Source: Dendrobium chrysotoxum (taxonomy: Eukaryota; Streptophyta; Magnoliopsida; Asparagales; Orchidaceae). From it: a stretch of 64,000 nucleotides of DNA. Shown piece by piece: positions 21,533 to 33,629 of this stretch (position 1 is the stretch's first letter; each line of letters starts with the position of its first letter). The translations under genes and the position numbers were made by a program. The notes below the pieces were generated by a model that saw only the letters and a list, made by a program, of their open reading frames with translations, was not told the DNA's origin and did not search any database. The stretch lies in the NCBI GenBank assembly GCA_019925795.1, contig CM034297.1, forward strand, positions 46,336,683 to 46,400,682, given 5' to 3'.

Positions 21533-23328
21533 TACCAATAGGAAAAGCCTAGCATCCTCCGAGCATAATGAGGACCCCGCTACCATGCCCATGTTGGGCA
21601 TAAGAGTTTGGCTTAATGTACATTACAGAAACAAAAATGCGTGCATGTATGCATGAATAGGTAAAGGGGTTGGTGTCTAAAGTTCCCAGTATTGTATCAT
21701 CCTAGAACTAGTATACATGTTCCTATAAAGTCCAAAACATGTTCACCGAGGAAAACCTAGGAAGATTTTACCCACTAATGCAAGCTACCATCCATATGAT
21801 GTAATGCATAATGCAATGTAGATAAAGGAAAAACTGCATATATTAAAATTCATTTATTAATTGATTTTAAAATGTACAACAAACATTGCAGGAAAGTAAG
21901 GTGGTCAGGCTCCACCACAATAAACCTGGGTTTCTAAGCCTATCATATGTATAGAATCAAGAAATTTACTTAACAACTTTGAGCTACAAATCTTCTATGG
22001 AACTCCAAAAGAAAGTATTCTACAAGGGAGAGGATATCGTCTTTTGGAGTCCCATTTGAATGTATAAGCAGATATCTTTGAATCTTTTACAACTCAGAAT
22101 ATTGTATAACTCGATTTATATAAAATATTTAATTCATAGGGATGTATACATATACATCATTCCTAGGTACATTCCACTTTGACTATTGCAAGTAATGTAA
22201 AACATATGAAATCATTAGGCAATTAATCTAAAATATGCAAGAGCAGTGGTGTAATAACCTAATGTTTCTAATGCAATCCTTAAAGAGCCTAAGTGCACCA
22301 ACAAAAATATAAATATGGCATCTAGAGTGCTAAATTAAAAAAAAAAAAAAAACATAGGGTTCTCTCCAACCAAAGCACTTGGCAAGATATTCAAACCACC
22401 AGCCTAGCCTAGGCTAAAGTTGGTTATCCTAGCAAACCATCAAGGTGTGTGAAGGTGGTTATGTAGCTTGGATATGTCCTATAGGAGTTTAATGTTTAAG
22501 TTACATGAGTTTAAAGTGTTTATTTATTAAGGCTCAAAAGGAGTTACTTAATTAATACTTATCTTATATGAATTTGGATTTTATTATTTGAATTTTAAAT
22601 GGTTGAAGTTGATTATATAGTTTCAAACAATTTGTAAGTTAATAACCCCAAATACAGGAGCTACTGACATACAAATCCTATGGCTTATAATTACAATGAA
22701 ATCATCCCCCATATAAGATAGATGATTACATAAAGCCTTTAAAGGTTGGTTGATGATTTATTAAGGATAGAAAGAGGGGACCCATTAATCCAATACACAT
22801 GTTCTCCATTTAGAGTTAAACATGGTATATAGGGTCAATGACTTATTAATGGTTTGAAGATCCCCCAATCCAATGTGTTTATGTTTTCTTGAAAGGAGTT
22901 GTACACAACAAATAGAGATCTTTTGGTTATTTAAAATATATTAGAGGCCTTGAAATTAAATGCTAAAATTCCCTCTAAATGGAGTCAAGCATGAAGTATA
23001 AAGACTTTTATTTATTTAATCAATATTAATTATCAAATTTATTTTAATAAAATAAGTTTTAACCAAACAAATTATTAAATTAATTTTGTTTAAATTATTT
23101 ACAATTTAATTATAATTATTTGATTTTTATGAGATTACTTGGAATTTATTATTATTATTTTATTTTAATGAATTATTAATTAAGTATTAATAAATTATAT
23201 TCAAAAATTTTATTTAATTTCAAATTAATAACCTATGATTTTATTTCATTTTTATTTTTATTAAGTATGTATATTTGAATTATATTTATTTAATTATATG
23301 TTGGATTTTATTAAATTATTAAATAGCA
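21533..23328 (-). repeat. 3' LTR of Tat element, partial
   Basis: Matches 37,716-39,412 along its length: shared blocks include TTGGGCATAAGAGTTTG, the GGGAGAGGATATCGT segment and the AT-rich end. On the minus strand it starts TGCTATTTAATAATT at 23,328, next to a purine tract. A part of about 190 bases (21,830-22,020) is replaced by a TA microsatellite in the other copy. Confidence 0.8.
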
Positions 23329-23337
23329 TTTCTTCAC
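23329..23337 (-). promoter_or_regulatory. Candidate polypurine tract of Tat element
   Basis: The minus strand reads GTGAAGAAA immediately before the TG that starts the 3' LTR. Position fits; the tract is short. Confidence 0.5.
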
Positions 23338-26300
23338 ATAAAGCTTGGGCTATTTAGTTTCCTAATCAAATCAACTCAAAGAGTCATGAAATTAAGGCTA
23401 GTGGTTAGGGATAACCATTAGACTAAGCCATGAGAATTAGAAATTAATTTGATTAATATTTAATATTTAATGCACGTATTTAATTAATATTTAAATAAGG
23501 GTTAAAAAGTTATTAATTAAAATTTAATAAACTTTATGTTTCAATTTTATTTTCTTTAATTGTAGGATTAATTTAAAGTTTATTGAAATTGATTTTGTAT
23601 TTTTATGATTTTTATTTGATTTATTATGAATTATTGAAGCATTAGCCCTTAATTAAAGATTAATTTTTTGATTAATTTTATTTTAGGATCAATTAATATC
23701 AAATCAAGGTGAATTTAATTCTTAGGGTGTTTAATGTGTCTAAGTTCACTAGTTTATAGTTTCATCCCAATTCGATGTGTGTATGAAATTCTAAAATTTA
23801 CCAAAGTTTATTAGACACAAACCATAATTATTTTTCCTAGATGTGACTAAGGTTCAAATGGGTTTGAAAATCCATGTATCTAACCCTTGCATAGATACAA
23901 ACATACCATAACAATCATGTGTCCTAATGCTCTATGAATGAATTATAATGAATTGTCAAGTTTATAGGTCTTATAATGTTTCACCGATTTGATAATTCAA
24001 GTATGAAGAGTACATGGAATTAAATTGGGTAAAATCAATTAAGAAATGTATGGTACATTTTAACTAAGACCTACCCAAAATTGGGATGATAACTATAAAC
24101 ATTTTGAGGGAATTTTAGAAAAATAAATAAACAATAAAAAGAATATTATCATCAAGCTATGCACAGTCACATCCCAATAAGCATTGCATCCTAATTCTAT
24201 TTTTCAATGGAATACTCATTTCACTGAATCCATATAGCTCAAGATTGTGTCATTTAGATCAATATACATTTTTTGATGAGTTTTTGAAAATGTAGCTCAA
24301 GCAATGAGTTGTAGTTTTTGAAAACTCATTTATAGATGACTTTGATCTCAAATAACCTTGGAAAAAAATCACAAAACAATTGTAACATCATAAATAACAT
24401 GCCATTTAAGTTTGAGTTTCATCCAATCGTTATTCAGAGATTTATTAAGGAAAATTAGAAAATTAAATAACTGAAATAATTCTTTGTATAATGATCATCT
24501 TAATCTAATTTTATTTTTTTAATATAGAGGATTTTAGTATGAATAAAGTGAGGGTTTACTTATGAATTTTAGTGGAGTATTTAATTTATAGCAATTTTTT
24601 AAAGTTCTTGCAATTTAAAAGACATTTTAAATTAAATTTTATTAAATTAACTCTAGCAGTGGATCTTTACATGCATATGAAGATGATTAGACTAGCTAGG
24701 ATGGCGGTAGCGTTAGTGTGCTGCACTGTATAGACTGTAGTATCCTAATTAACCATGCATCGACACATGGCTAACCACGTTAGATGCAGCTACAAGCTGT
24801 TGGATCCATATAATTTGGAACAGATGAATGGGATTAAGTCAGATGAAGTCTCACCATCTCACCATCTGTGTAGGTTGAACTAGATGCATGATACAATTGA
24901 ATCAGGGCCTTCAGTCTGGTTCACACAAATCAAATGGCCCTGCGATCATCTTCTTCAACCTAATAAATAAAACCCTAATTTTAGATTTTGATCTGAAATT
25001 CTTATACAGTGAAATAAATGGCATGCTATTTGAAATGTCAACAACATATGAGAAGAGAAAGGGTGGGGAAACATTTTCATGAGTTTCATAGTCCTTAGGA
25101 GCCTAATTAGAATCGTAAGTAGAGCTATAGGTTTTTATAAATACCTCCACACGATAAATGTCAGAGGGTGTTTGATAGCTTTTTTTTCTTCGTTGAGAGT
25201 TCCTCCACAGCTTTGATGAAGAATTCAAAGCCAGAGGAAGACTGGATGAAGAGTTTTAAAGGATTTTAAATAGATAGGCTTACAGTGCTTCATCGATCGT
25301 GTCTTCGATGAGCTCCAAACAATAGGGAAATGATGGGGCAATGTGTAGGAACCTCAGTGAGAGCAAGACGAAATAAAAGAAGCTCTGGAGGGAATCTTGA
25401 ATGAGAGTTATGTTTAAATGAACATTTTACCTTGTTTGCCCTATTCTAGCTACTAGAGTTTATTTTGATGACTGTGATCGATCAGGAGCATTACTTGGAT
25501 GCCCTACAGTTGTCCCAAGCTATTAGAGAGTAGGGAGGTGAGCTATTCAGGGTTAAAATGACCCTAGGTCATTCCACATGGAAGGCGACCACTTAGTTAA
25601 CTCATGGTAAATGGATGGTTAGGATAGACTAGGTGAGGTTTAGAAAGGTTCTGAAAGAAATATAAATAGTTGGAGGGGTTAAGCATGGAGGGAATGAGTT
25701 GTTAGAAGAGCATTGACCATATGAGTATTCTTGGTCTTTTATTAACCATTTGACCAGTCAACTTTGTCAATGGCTACTGAGGTGGATTATAGGTATGGTT
25801 GGCTTGCTGCTTTTGTCAATTGACAAGGGTTTAAAGTTATGTAAATGAGGTTTGAAGTTAAGGTTGACAGGGGAGGTATCCTTTGAATTTTAGGTTGAAT
25901 ATTTGACCTATCAAGTGATTAAATCAACTGGAGTTAACTCTAGAGAAAGGTTTGGATGTTGTTACAATGAAGTTGAATGTGCTTGAAGTAGTGAACTTGA
26001 ATTTTGGATGAATGGTTGGGTGTATGAATGGGTTTGACCAAGTTTAATGTGTTGACTTGGTCAAACCAATCATGATTTGACTCATGATGAGTTTGAATGC
26101 CCTTAAACTATATAATGAAGTGGAATTAAGCGTTTGATAGCTTTGAAATGAATGTAAGTAATGAATTGATACAAATTGGTCTAATTTTACCAAACTTAAA
26201 CATATTTGATCAAGTCAATTGTTGACTGGGTCAGGGTGACCATGCTTGTCCAATCTACTAGGAGTGATATTCAGAAAGGTTTTGTGAAGATTAGAGATAA

Positions 26301-26485
26301 ATTGGAGTTTGATTGGAGGTGATTGTGTTAAATGATCAATTTGGCTGACTTAAGCTAGCTCAACTAGGTCAAATGAGTCAGTTATTGGTTCATGGAGTTA
26401 GTGATGAGTGGTTTGATGTATGAAGTGATTTGGTCAGGAGTTGTACACTATGCAAGCTACCTGATTATAGTGTAGGGCTGTAATT
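23338..26485 (-). other. Long AT-rich 3' noncoding region of Tat element
   Basis: No ORF with recognisable domains on either strand; very AT-rich in 23,340-24,700. A TATA-like TTTATAAATACC on the plus strand at about 25,134 could mark an unrecognised inserted LTR or element, but I see no matching terminal repeats. Long noncoding 3' regions are usual for Tat elements. Confidence 0.5.
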
Positions 26486-26720
26486 ATCCAGGCGATTATA
26501 ATTCACTGATTATAATTAATGATTGTTGATTATTGAAGGTGATTGATTGATTGAAGATTGAATGATTAAAGTGAAATTATATGTAGATTGATGGCTAATT
26601 GATGATTGATTGATTAAAGATGATTGATGTAGAGTATTGGTAATGATCAATGATTGATTGATGGATGAATTTGATAGTAGAGATGATTGAGGTTAATTAA
26701 AATGTTTATTGAAGATATGA
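26486..26720. repeat. Degenerate GATTGATT-rich simple repeat
   Basis: Repeated GATTGATTGA and GATGATTGAT words, imperfect, inside the Tat 3' noncoding region just outside the minisatellite. Confidence 0.7.
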
Positions 26721-27009
26721 TTGAAGTGTTAATTAAAGACTGGATGATTTTCGACCATAGGATTAAAATCAGGAGTTTGTATTCAACATGACCTCATATA
26801 AAAATGTGGCCAACAAATGGACCCCCAACAGGTGTGATGAACTCGAAAGTAAATCACACATGTTGATGTTGACCAAAGTGATCAACTAAATCCAAAAGGC
26901 AATTAATTCTTTAAAATTTGATTTATGATTTACATTTACAGAATTCTCTACTAAATAGTGACTAAGTGAATTAGCACTTTTAGTAAAATAGTTATATGAA
27001 AAGATATAT

Positions 27010-27870
27010 GACTGGCATATGAATGGGAGATTGATTCCCAAACAAAAGAATGTAGGTGTATACTTGATTGAAAGATCGATTTTCAAATAAGCAATATAAG
27101 GCCTAACTGAGAGATCGATTCTCAGAGAGGGAAATTTGAACATAGAATGAGAGATCGATTCCCAAGCAAAGATGGATACCTGAAGAACCTGAATGAGAGA
27201 TTGATTCTCAGATAGGTAAATTTAGACTTTGAATGGGAGATCGATTACCAAAAAAAATGATTACTTGAATGGGTGATCGATTCCCAGATGAGTGAATTTA
27301 GAACCTAATCAATAGATCAATTCCTTAAGAGAAGATTTTACACTTTGAATGGGAGATCGATTCCCAAACAAAGATGATACCCAAATGGGAGATTGATTCC
27401 CAAACTAGGGAATTTAAGATCTGACCGAGAGATCAATTTTCAGACAAAAAGATTTAAAATTTAAATGGGAGATCGATTCCCAAACAAAGATGGATACTCG
27501 AATGGGAGATCTATTCCAAAATGAGTGAATTTAGAATCTGACCGAGATATCAATTCTCAGACATGGACATTAAACTTTGAATGGGAGATTAATTCACAAA
27601 AAAAGATGGGTACCCGAGGGAGATTGATTCCCAAAGAAGCAAATTTAAAATCTAAATGAGAGATTGATTCTCGAAGAGGAAGATTCAAACTTTAAATAGG
27701 AGATAGATTCTCAAACAAAGATGAATATCTGAATGGGAGATTGATTCCCAAACACACAAATTTAAAACCTAACTGAGAGATCAATTCTCAAACAGGAAGA
27801 TTCAAACTTTGAATAGAGATCGATTCCCAATCAAAGATGAATACTTGAATGAGAGATCGATTTCTAAAAG
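27010..27870 (-). repeat. Minisatellite of about 39-bp units with roughly 115-bp higher-order period
   Basis: About 22 units, each with a dyad core of the form GGGAGATCGATTCCC or GAGAGATCGATTCTC and a variable spacer. Three unit types alternate: one followed by AAACAAAGATG, one by ATGAGTGAATTTAG and one by a CTGACCGAGAG-type start. The full set recurs at about 27,233, 27,348, 27,462, 27,578, 27,690 and 27,808. It lies between the integrase end and the 3' LTR, the place where Tat-lineage elements are known to carry tandem repeats. ORFs crossing it are accidental. Confidence 0.88.
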
Positions 27871-27924
27871 AGAAAATTTAAAGAGAAGAGGTTTTCTAGA
27901 CCTAGTCATATCATCTTGACCCTG

Positions 27925-30900
27925 TTCATTTGTGTAGTTTTAATAGCTTGCCAATTTAAACTTCATGATTTATTTTATTGCAATCAATTGATATGAGCCT
28001 CCTTGGTAGCCTTTCTGCACCATGAATGGACCATCCCATATTGGTTTAAATTTATCGCCTATCTTTCGAAGAACCAAAATGGGTCTTCGTAGAATAAACG
28101 CCAAGTCACCTACTTGAAAGTTCTCAAACGAACCAATTTGTCATGAGCTTTAATCATTTTAGCTTTATACCACTCGAGGTTTTATTGAGCTTGTAAGAGC
28201 TTCTCCTCTAAACCTTCAATCTCATCTAATAAAAGTTTAGCATTTTGATCTGAAGTTATTTTATAATTCACTACAATCCTGAGTGAAGGTAGCTGCACTT
28301 CCAAAGGAATAACTGCCTCTGCACCAAAGACTAAGTGTATGGTGTATATTGAGTTAGAGTTCTAAATGTGGCTTGGTATGCCCACAAAGCTTCAACCAAC
28401 TTTTTATGCCATTGACACTTATTGTCATTTAAGATTTTCTTTAATATCTAAACCAAAATTTTATCGAAGGCCTTTACCAATCTATTTGCCAAAGGGTAAT
28501 AGATGGTAAAGTATCTCCAATCAATGTTATGACGTCTAGTGAAGCTGTTATCTTAGTTCTTGTGAATTAAGGACCATTATCTGATATAATCCAATGGGGA
28601 ACACCAAATAGGTATATGATATTCTCTTTGAAGAAATATAGAACATGATGTGCTCTGACTTTTCTCAAAGGAAATACTTCTGTCCATTTTAAGAAGTAAT
28701 CTGTAGCTACTAATATAAATCTATGACATCTAGAGGATGGAGGATCTATCAGACTGACAATATCTATTCCCCAACTTTTAAAAGGACATAAAGCAATTAT
28801 TTGATGTAGGACATTGGTGGCTGAAGTAAGACTACCCAATGCACTTAACATTGATGATAATGATGTGCAACCTTCATGTAGTCATCTATCATCAATAGCC
28901 AATAAAATCCCATTCATTTAATTTTCATCTTCATCTTTGGCCCAAATTGGTGTGCACAACACAATCATGCAAGTACTTTTTTCTACTATCTGTCAAGCTT
29001 ATGATTTATCTAAACACAACAACCACATCTGATCGAATGATCTTCTGTATAAGGTGTCAGTAATTAGAGCATAAGATAATGATCTTCTTTTGATTTGATC
29101 TGCTATGAATTTGTTATGAGGGAGCTTATTTTCTTGCAAGTATTTGATGAAATGCTTTCTCCAATCTACCACTTCATCATCTACTACTAAAATAATTTTC
29201 ACCTTAGTTGATAATTTTCTATTTGTATGCTTAAAATTATGAAAGAAAAGATTTGATGGCCTTTTACTTCTACCAAAATCAAATCCTCTTTTGAGCAAGC
29301 CAGAGCTTTGGCTAGCTTTACTAAGGCATCTGGTTAGAATTCTATCCACGAGAAATCCTATATAATGACACATTCAGAATCTATTCTAACAGATGCATTG
29401 TATACTAATGATAATGAATCAAAGTTTCTTTCAATACTTCATAAATTTCAGCTACCTGATTTATCACTAACTATGAATCTCCAAAGATTTTGATCTCTTT
29501 GATTTCATTTAAGATTGTCAATTCTACGCTAGTTATGAGTGTCTCGTACTCAGCTTCATTATTCACACAAGATTCTAATATATGGTAAGAGTAATACATC
29601 AAACCTTTATCTAAAGTGACAAATATTATACCAATTCTGGCTTGCCTTGCGAAAATATCATCGAATGCTCCTTATTGACTAGAAGCAACACCATCAAAAC
29701 AAAATTCCCACGTAGACTTTTCACTTGATTCTAATTCCATAATCTGTTCATCTAGTAATTCATCTTTTTTTAGGAAATCATCCAGCACTAGATGAGCTGC
29801 TAAGATGTTTGCATTTGCTTATCTTTTCACTACCCATGAAGGAATGAATTTAATCTCAAATTATGATATAATAATTGACCATCAAACTAATCTTCATGAT
29901 AGCGTCAGTCGAGTCATCAGTTACTGTACTGAATTTACTCTTGATATCAGATTTACTTTATGGGATAGCATGTAGTGCCTCAAATTCTAAGAGGTGAATA
30001 TCAAGGCTAAATAATGCTTCTCAATATGAGGATAATTTACTTCAGCGGGAAGTAAACTTCTACTAAAATATAAGGTGCGTTCTCTTTTCCTTCTTCATTA
30101 GGTTGAGCTAAAAAAGTGCTAAGAGATTCACTAAAAGCTGTCGTATATAGGATTAGTGGCTTTCCTGAAATGGGAGCTGCAAGTACTAGAGGATTTGTTA
30201 AATAACATTTGTACCATTGAATGCTTTCTGGCAATTTTAATTCCATCGAAGGAGCATCTTTCTTACACAATGCTACAAATGGTGACATCTGCCTGAAAGG
30301 TTTGATACAAATCTTCTAAGGTATGCTAATCGACCTTGGAAAGATCTCAATTTGGTAAGGATTTTAGGTGGAGGTATTTATATTATAGCTTTAATTTTAT
30401 TAAGATTAATTTTGATTTTGTGGTGTCAAACTACGAAACCTAAAAATTTTCTTGAAGTGACACCGAAAGCACACTTCAAAGGATTTATTTTAAAGTATAT
30501 TAGAGTAACCTTTGGAAAATAATTCTCCAGTCATATAAATAATAATCTCTTTTAAGACTTTAATGACTAGATCATTGGCATAATACTCCACCTGGTGGTG
30601 GATGAGTTCATTTAAAATCTCCGTCATTGCTCATTAATAAGTTGCTCTAATATTTTTTAATCCAAATGACATAACATTATAGCAGTAGATCCCTATCAGC
30701 GTTCTATATAATGTATATTTTTTAACTTCAATATCCATCTTGATTTGATTATATCAAGATGAACCATCCATAAAAGAAAATGTTGCATGCGAGGAAGCAA
30801 TATCTACCATAAGTTTTGGTATAGGAAGAGAAAACTCATCTCCAGGAAAAGCCTTCTTTAAATGTCTAAAATTGATGCAGACATGTATCTGACTATTCTT

Positions 30901-32680
30901 TTCCTTAATTGGAATGATGCTACCTAATCAAGTTGGATATTTCTCCTCCCTAATAAAGCCAGCATCGATTAACTTCTTGACTTCAGCCACGACTTGTTGT
31001 TCGATGTCAAGTCGCATCCATCGAGGTGTTTGCTTTACTTGAAATATTTCTTGTTGAATTACTAGCTTGTGATCTACTATATCTAGAGATAATGTGGGCA
31101 TCACTTTATAACTCCAGGCAAAATAGTCTTTGAATTCTAATAATAATAAGATCATGTTGTTCACCTCATCCTCATTCAACAAAGAGCTTATGAAAATCAA
31201 ATGAGGGTCTTCTTTAGTGCCCAAATTTATTTCTTTTAGATCAACAATTATAGATTTAATCTCCTTTTTCCAGTTTTGGAGGTACATCCCTGACTTGAGA
31301 GTTATCCAGATCATCTAAAGTTTCTAAATAGAGTTTATTAAAAGATTTAATGTTCATCAAAAAGAGACTATCAGACTCTAAATTATTTGATATAACTAAG
31401 CAATATTCATCATCATCAAATAAACATAGAGTAGCAAATCCAACACCTGATCTTGATGTGTATTTATGATATTTTGTACTTCATAAGTATTCAAATTATT
31501 GCACTTCTCCTCTAGTCCAATTTAAAGATGTTAAACCTTGCTTAGCAAATTAATTTACACAATTCAAGTACCAATAGAAAGGAAATTATATTATCTCATC
31601 CATAAATGGATCATCGAGAGTTATATCAATTTCTTGGGGTTTACTGGTGGAAGGTATAAAGGTATTGGCTTTGCAATCTGGATCTAAAGGAAGCGAGGCC
31701 TTCACCTCTAACCTTTTTATATCATTTTGGATAGTAGGGTTAAGGTAATATTTTTCACATACCTTTCTAACTTCTGCATGATAGATAATTTTAAATTATC
31801 TTCCCTAGTGACTTGGACCCTATCCTCATCACTATCATTTTCTACAAAAATCTTAAACTTTGGAAGATTTATTAATTTCCTATATTTTGCAACCTGTGGG
31901 TCTTTCTCAAACACATAAGACACTTCATCCGAACTAGATTCAAAATCAATATGTATTACAAGCTCCCTTACTTATATATATTGCTCTTTATTTTCTTATA
32001 TCATTTATTTTTGACATCCTCGACCTCTTTTTCAAGATCGTTTTGCCATTCTACTACCTCTTTGTGAAGAAGGGGTAGGTGACTAGCGAATATTGTGTTT
32101 GACATATGAATCTTATAATTTTTCCTTTTCTTCTTCTTTTTTTTCTTTTCTTTCATTTCCTTTACCTATAATTCAGCCAATTTGAGATTTTTAAGGAAAA
32201 TAATCTACTTTTTAAGCAGATGCAGATAATATGAAGAGTCTTCATATATACCGACGTTATGAATAAAAAACGGTTACTGTTGTAAGGTGTAAGACACTAT
32301 TCTATATTTATGGAGCCAGGGTCTACCTAGAAGAGCGTTAAAATAAGCTTCGAAGTCTATTACATGGAATTTGGCTTCAATTTTTAAGGTTTCCATTTTT
32401 GACAAGAAGGTTATCAAGCCCAAAGCTCTCTCGTCCTTCTCATTGAATCCTATAAACATTATTTTATCATAGCTAAATTTTTTAGTATCCACCCTCAAGT
32501 GTGTGGAATTTTTAGGAGTCATTATATTGATTGATGCACCTAGATCAACAAGGACATGAGACAATTCAAAACTGTATATGATTATAGAAATATACAATAA
32601 ATGATTATGATCTACAGTTCCCAGTAGCAAATCTTCATCTAAAAATATGATTCCTAGAGCCTCTTTGAAGTATAACACTT
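27925..32680 (-). pseudogene. pol: Tat-lineage pol: protease, RT, RNase H, additional RNase H, integrase
   Basis: Reading right to left: protease LVDLGASINIMTPK with NALLGRPWLH (32,274-32,678); linker (31,717-31,923); RT from FIREEKYPT (about 30,928) through FMDGSS (about 30,745), VMSFGLKN (about 30,660) and the catalytic box as EYYANDLVIK (about 30,560-30,590). Then RNase H with the connection TLYFSRSLLPAEVNY (about 29,940-30,090), additional RNase H NNEAEYETLI (about 29,430-29,570), an integrase zinc region following DWRKHFIKYL (28,999-29,373), integrase core WGIDIV to IISDNGP (28,567-28,851), and C-terminal KFKPIWDGPFMV (27,990-28,060). Multiple stops and frameshifts. In the RT box the first catalytic Asp is Asn, so RT would be inactive even if translated. 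Confidence 0.9.
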
Positions 32681-33629
32681 CTTCTAACTACATTGATGCT
32701 AATTGAGCCATACATATCTCTAGATCGACTAAGGCTTTGATTAAAGCCTCCCTCATTTCTTTGGAAAGAACTAGAGCATCATAAATACTCATTTTCATAA
32801 GAAGTTTCTTAAGATGTGCTAAGATGTTATAATATACTTTTGGAACTTCTGGAATTGTTATATCTGAATTTTGAATTGGTTAAGGTTGATTTGGAGCTTC
32901 TAAATTATTTAGAACTTATTTCCATTTATATGTGGCTGCAGTTCGTAGAGGTAGAACTTTGTCACTATGAAGGTTAACCTGCACTACTTGTTCAAAAGAA
33001 GGATCTTCAGTGGGTTTTGATTATCGATAATTGATCATTACTTGATTGTCTTCTAGTCAACTATCTGAATAAGAAATTTCTAATTTGATATTGATGGGAT
33101 CACCTTGCACATCAAGTACATGGGAATCACTATCATATTAATCTAGGAATTATTCATCCACATCATTTATAGGTGTTTCTTGAGAATTATTTTCATCATT
33201 ATTTAAATTTTGATTTGAATTTTTCATCAGTAGAAGTAAGCATGATGTACGCAGAATCCTTTTTCATTACTTTCTTAGTCCCAGGCGGGACGAAATACAA
33301 GTTATACATAGTTAATGGTTTAAGAGATATGTGTTTACCGTTTGCAGAAATAACTATTTTATTAGAGCCTAACTCTATTTTATTCTTCTCCTCCTACCTT
33401 GACACTTCAAAAGCTTGATCAACTCACACTTCTTTGGGCTATTCAGCTGGAACTTTATTCTACTCCTCCTCACGACCTACTAGATCGACCTAGATGGATT
33501 CTATGCTCTTGGGGGTTTCTAGAAAGATGAAGATATAGTTTTTAAGGATTCTTTTAGAAGAATGGGGTAATGCTACATCCCACCCATCATCAAATTTTGA
33601 AATAGGAGAAGGTACATAAGGCTCTCTAA

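Noticed and set aside
27010..27870. CRISPR-like array from 15-bp dyads with about 25-bp spacers
   Set aside because: Units are degenerate, the spacers belong to three recurring types, and the array sits in the 3' region of a Tat retrotransposon. It is a minisatellite.
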